From NCBI RefSeq assembly GCF_964222135.1, contig NZ_CAXQBR010000084.1, positions 1 to 64,000 of the forward strand: a stretch of DNA of 64,000 nucleotides, in the 5' to 3' direction. The position numbers and the translations under genes are program-made. The DNA comes from Euzebya sp. GTDB lineage: Bacteria > Actinomycetota > Nitriliruptoria > Euzebyales > Euzebyaceae. Shown piece after piece: positions 61,245 through 64,000 of the stretch. Position 1 is the stretch's first letter; each line of letters starts with the position of its first letter. The notes under the pieces are model-generated. The model was given only the letters and a program-made list of their open reading frames with translations. It had not been told where the DNA came from and did no database searches.

Positions 61245-62699
61245 CTAGGACCCCCAGAGCCCTCCGCCGAGCGCTGGCAGCAGCGCACGCGGGTCCTCGC
61301 CTGCGGCGTTCTCGGTGTAGCTGAACAGCACCTCGCCGTCGACGAACGGTGCGGCGGCCTCGAGCTGGGTCAGCGACTCCGGCACGGTGTTCAGCCACGA
61401 CCCGTGGCCGGGGGCGGCCATGACCCCGGTGGCCTGGCGCAGACCCGCGACGTAGGACATCCAGTGCCGGTGGTACGCGGCGTGGCGGCTCTCGCGGAAG
61501 TACAGCATCGGCATGGCGACGTCGATCAGCCCGGCCCCCACCCACTGGTGCCACGGCTGGAAGACCTGGGTGTACGCCGGGGTCGACTCGAACGCCCGGC
61601 CGTCCACCGGACCGTCGCCCCACGCGATCAGCGCTGCCGAGATCCCGACCGTGGGGTCGACCGCCTGCACCGCCTGGCGGATCCGGACGAGGATGTCGGT
61701 GGTCTGGCGGCGGCGCCAGTCGCTGAACTGCGGGTCGTCGGGGGCGGGGACGTCGGTCCGGCCGGTCTCGGCCTGGAAGCGGCCGAGGGCGGTGGGGTTG
61801 TAGCCGTACTCAGCCCCCGGGTAGCGGAGGTAGTCGAGGTGCACCGCATCGACGCCATAGCGGGCCAGCTCGGCGGCGGTGGCGACCACGAGCTCCTGGA
61901 CCGCCGGGTGGCCCGGGTCCAGGTAGTCACCCGGCTGGCCGTCGGCGGTGTAGGTCAGCCAGCGGTCCTCGAGCGGTGCGTCGGGCCCGTGCTGGGCGCG
62001 GATCCAGTGGACCGGCGCGTCCGGGTTCTTCGCCGTCTCCGGCGTCCAGGCCGGCATCGCGGTGTACCAGGCGTGGACGCTCAACCCCCGCTCGTGCCCT
62101 TCGGCGACCACCTCGGCGAGCACGTCGAGCCCGGGCTCGAAGCCCTGGTCGGCCGCCCGGGGCAGGACGTCCGAGTCGTAGTAGGCGTCGTAGCGCCGCG
62201 CGACCTCCACCACGACGGTGTTGCCGCCGGCTGCGACCACGTCGTCGAGCATCCGCGCGATGGATCCGCGCGTCAGCAGGACGTCGTCCAGCACGTGCAC
62301 CCACACGCCCCGGATCCGGGCGGGGAACGTCGGCCCGCCCGGCGTGACCGGATCGGCCGGCACGGCCACGTCCGCCGTCGGCGCCGGGACCGGCGTCGGC
62401 GTGGCCGTCGGCGGGACATCCGGGGACGGCGCCTGGACGGGCCCCGGAGGTGCTGGCGGCGCGGCCCACTCCGCCACCTCCGCCATCGTGGCCTGGCGCA
62501 CGCCTGCCGCGTCCTTGTCGACGACGTCGCCGACCAGCACCGGGGGCGAGGGTGCGGCCGCGGCCATCGACACGCCGAGGGCGAGCAGCACCACGATCGC
62601 CGCGCTCAGCAGCGGGACGGCTCGCGGGTGGCGGGGGTGCATCGGCGGGGGAGGGGTGGTGGGGGAGGGCGGACGGGACCTTGACGCCCCGCCCGGCAC
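61245..62699 (-). CDS. Secreted GHL10/DUF187-type glycoside hydrolase-like protein
   Basis: This 484-residue protein has a signal peptide (hydrophobic segment near residues 28-48), a Pro-rich linker (about 82-125) and a TIM-barrel domain of the PF02638 type: RGVWVHVLDD, NTVVVEVARRYDAYYDSDV, VHAWYTAMPAW, YGVDAVHLDYLRYPG and IDVAMPMLYF. The family (FenI/YngK-like) is thought to act on wall or exopolysaccharide glycans. I chose GTG 62699 because a TAGCGT -10 box ends 6 nt upstream; ATG 62642 lacks any ribosome-binding site. It is divergent from the second nuo cluster. Confidence 0.85.
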   Translation of the reverse strand: MPGGASRSRPPSPTTPPPPMHPRHPRAVPLLSAAIVVLLALGVSMAAAAPSPPVLVGDVVDKDAAGVRQATMAEVAEWAAPPAPPGPVQAPSPDVPPTATPTPVPAPTADVAVPADPVTPGGPTFPARIRGVWVHVLDDVLLTRGSIARMLDDVVAAGGNTVVVEVARRYDAYYDSDVLPRAADQGFEPGLDVLAEVVAEGHERGLSVHAWYTAMPAWTPETAKNPDAPVHWIRAQHGPDAPLEDRWLTYTADGQPGDYLDPGHPAVQELVVATAAELARYGVDAVHLDYLRYPGAEYGYNPTALGRFQAETGRTDVPAPDDPQFSDWRRRQTTDILVRIRQAVQAVDPTVGISAALIAWGDGPVDGRAFESTPAYTQVFQPWHQWVGAGLIDVAMPMLYFRESRHAAYHRHWMSYVAGLRQATGVMAAPGHGSWLNTVPESLTQLEAAAPFVDGEVLFSYTENAAGEDPRALLPALGGGLWGS

Positions 62700-62705
62700 C
62701 TGACC

Positions 62706-62711
62706 ACGCTA
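62706..62711 (-). promoter_or_regulatory. -10 box (TAGCGT) for the GHL10 gene
   Basis: TAGCGT on the minus strand ends 6 nt before GTG 62699. Confidence 0.5.
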
Positions 62712-62815
62712 GCGCGGGCGGTGGTGGGCAGGCCGGGTGGTGCGGCACCCGGATCGTTGGTCACCTCGGCGGCACGGCGTCCGGTCAAGATTCGGCAAGG
62801 TTCCGACCCGTTTCG

Positions 62816-62821
62816 TAGACT
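62816..62821 (+). promoter_or_regulatory. -10 box candidate (TAGACT) of the second nuo cluster
   Basis: TAGACT lies 117 nt before ATG 62939. A weak -35 (TTCGGC, 62791-62796) is 19 bp upstream. Unlike the first operon there is no Rex-type palindrome between 62700 and 62939. Confidence 0.45.
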
Positions 62822-62938
62822 GACCCACCCGCAGCCCCTGCGTTCCCACGTCCGCGTCCGGGTGGAGCACCCGGCACGGGAACGTCAGGCCAGCCAGATG
62901 CTCAGGCCGCCAACCGAGGGCCCCGCCCCAGGAGAACC

Positions 62939-63322
62939 ATGTCCGAGTACTACCAGGCGTACGGAACCCTCGTGGCCTTGCTGGTCGCCGGGATCGCGCT
63001 GGTCGCGATCGCGTTCCTGCTCGGCCGCCTGGTCAGCCCGAGCCGGGCGTACGGCCGGTACGGCGAGAAGCCGATCGCGTTCGAGTCGGGCATCGACCCC
63101 GTGGGCTTCGGCTGGTCGCAGACGAACATCCGCTACTACATGTTCGCGTTCATGTTCGTCATCTTCGACGTGGAGACGCTGTTCGTGTTCCCCTGGGCCG
63201 TCTACCTCGAGCAGGCGGGAGATGACCAGGGCTTCGTCCTGGGCGTGATGCTGGTCTTCCTGTTCTTCGTGACCGTCACGCTCCCATACGAGCTGAAGAA
63301 GGGTGTGCTGAAGTGGGTCTGA
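62939..63322 (+). CDS. nuoA2: NADH-quinone oxidoreductase subunit A, second copy
   Basis: This 127-residue protein has three helices, with [11 protein letters not shown] as the quinone-side loop and [20 protein letters not shown] in helix 2. It is clearly a NuoA but only distantly similar to that at 41018. ATG 62939 has AGGAGA upstream. It overlaps nuoB2 by 10 nt, as in the first operon. Confidence 0.94.
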   Translation: MSEYYQAYGTLVALLVAGIALVAIAFLLGRLVSPSRAYGRYGEKPIAFESGIDPVGFGWSQTNIRYYMFAFMFVIFDVETLFVFPWAVYLEQAGDDQGFVLGVMLVFLFFVTVTLPYELKKGVLKWV

Positions 63323-63888
63323 GCGACCAGGTAGAGGTTCCGAAGCCGCTCCGGTTCGTCCTGAACTGGGGGCGCAAGTACTCGTTGTGGGTCTACAACT
63401 TCGGGTTGGCCTGCTGCGCGATCGAGTTCATCGCCGCGTCGACCGCCCGGCACGACTTCATCCGCCTGGGCGTCATCCCCTTCGCCCACGCTCCCCGCCA
63501 AGCCGACCTGATGATCGTGGCCGGCACGCTGACCGACAAGATGGCCCCGGCCATCAAGCGGCTGTACGACCAGATGCCCGAGCCGAAGTACGTGATCAGC
63601 TTCGGGTCCTGCTCGAACTGCGGCGGGCCCTACTGGGACTCCTACTCGGTGACCAAGGGCGTCGACCAGATCATCCCCGTCGACGTGTACGTGCCCGGGT
63701 GCCCCCCGCGCCCCGAGGCGCTGATCGAGGGCATCGTCCACCTGCAGGAGATGATCCAGCAGGAGTCCCTGAAGGACCGGTACGCGGACCGCGACTCGCG
63801 CCAGCCCGTCCCGCCGGGAGGCGGGCGGAACCCGATCGTGGTCGGCGGCGGCGACCCGACCCGGCACCCGGCCTCGGATCCCGCATGA
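63313..63888 (+). CDS. nuoB2: NADH-quinone oxidoreductase subunit B, second copy
   Basis: This 191-residue subunit has the N2 cluster ligands [19 protein letters not shown] and [11 protein letters not shown]. The [21 protein letters not shown] stretch resembles NuoB of Chloroflexi/Nitrospira-type complex I more than the first operon's NuoB. GTG 63313 overlaps nuoA2 and the stop overlaps nuoC2 (ATGA). Confidence 0.94.
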   Translation: MGLSDQVEVPKPLRFVLNWGRKYSLWVYNFGLACCAIEFIAASTARHDFIRLGVIPFAHAPRQADLMIVAGTLTDKMAPAIKRLYDQMPEPKYVISFGSCSNCGGPYWDSYSVTKGVDQIIPVDVYVPGCPPRPEALIEGIVHLQEMIQQESLKDRYADRDSRQPVPPGGGRNPIVVGGGDPTRHPASDPA

Positions 63889-64000
63889 GCGCACCCACGA
63901 CGCCTGCGGACGCGCCCCTCGAGGCGTTGGCCGCCCAGTTCCGCGAGGAGCTGGGCGAGCGGGTCCTGTCCGCGGACCTCACCTACGACGAGCTCATCGT
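63885..64000 (+). CDS. nuoC2: NADH-quinone oxidoreductase subunit C, second copy (5' part)
   Basis: A frame starts at ATG 63885, overlapping the nuoB2 stop, and runs 38 codons to the window edge. The visible residues ([26 protein letters not shown]) fit the start of a NuoC subunit, and the position after nuoA2-nuoB2 supports this. The diagnostic C-terminal motif lies outside the window. Confidence 0.7.
   Translation, partial: MSAPTTPADAPLEALAAQFREELGERVLSADLTYDELI

Noticed and set aside
60842-61248. Several 70-95-codon open frames in the repeat interval
   Set aside because: High GC keeps many frames open; these have no start signals, overlap each other, and only translate the CTGCAC repeats.
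1-64000. tRNA, rRNA, insertion sequences or integration sites
   Set aside because: I looked through the intergenic regions and saw no cloverleaf, rRNA segment, transposase or terminal inverted repeat; composition is uniform throughout.

Overview
The window is about 74% G+C, densely packed, and reads as chromosomal core sequence of a deep-branching, very high-GC actinobacterium. Classical menaquinone genes, an actinobacterial-type 14-gene complex I operon, a zinc-ribbon/lipoprotein-rich proteome and several proteins with cell-wall-binding repeat 2 (CWB2, PF04122) point toward Nitriliruptoria (Euzebya/Nitriliruptor-like). That placement is an inference from gene content, not a measured phylogeny.

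Layout. Positions 1-17300 hold accessory and envelope functions: a DUF234-type ATPase, a two-RCK potassium channel coupled to a GT-C membrane protein, an ATP-dependent DNA ligase, two large secreted CWB2 fusions (multicopper oxidase and ScyD/ScyE-like), a thioesterase, a crotonase, an OatA-like O-acetyltransferase, a PNPOx/CBS pair and a three-gene CWB2 cluster. Positions 17300-36600 are dominated by menaquinone synthesis (menE, menA, menC, menD, menF, menG and a menJ-type reductase) interleaved with a MerR regulator, a catalytically degenerate amidohydrolase, a stand-alone zinc-independent bL36, PEP carboxylase and a chemoreceptor. Positions 36600-40820 carry an FAD disulfide reductase and two membrane proteins. 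Positions 40860-58332 are a complete nuoABCDEFGHIJKLMN operon ending in a polyprenyl diphosphate synthase gene. After a DUF2252 protein, a lipoprotein and a secreted GHL10-type protein, a second, different complex I cluster starts at 62939 (nuoA2, nuoB2, nuoC2) and runs off the end.

Functionally, the men genes make the quinone, the terminal polyprenyl synthase of the nuo operon can supply its isoprenoid tail, the menJ-type reductase can saturate it, and complex I reduces it. A near-perfect Rex operator overlaps the -35 of the first nuo operon, so NADH/NAD redox control of this operon is likely.

The most unusual material lies between genes. Three operon junctions (before menG, before a DUF3618 gene and before nuoJ) contain the same small element: a mini-ORF whose start overlaps the preceding stop and whose stop overlaps the next start, encoding a GQAGG-(H/K)-PR peptide, with a conserved hairpin that covers the G-rich ribosome-binding region of the next gene and shows compensatory base changes. 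One copy is expanded by two 72-bp units, and related 72-bp units with the same 38/34/38-bp box spacing recur behind the polyprenyl synthase gene. At least eleven genes have a TAnnnT -10 element only 6-10 nt before the start codon, which implies widespread leaderless transcription.
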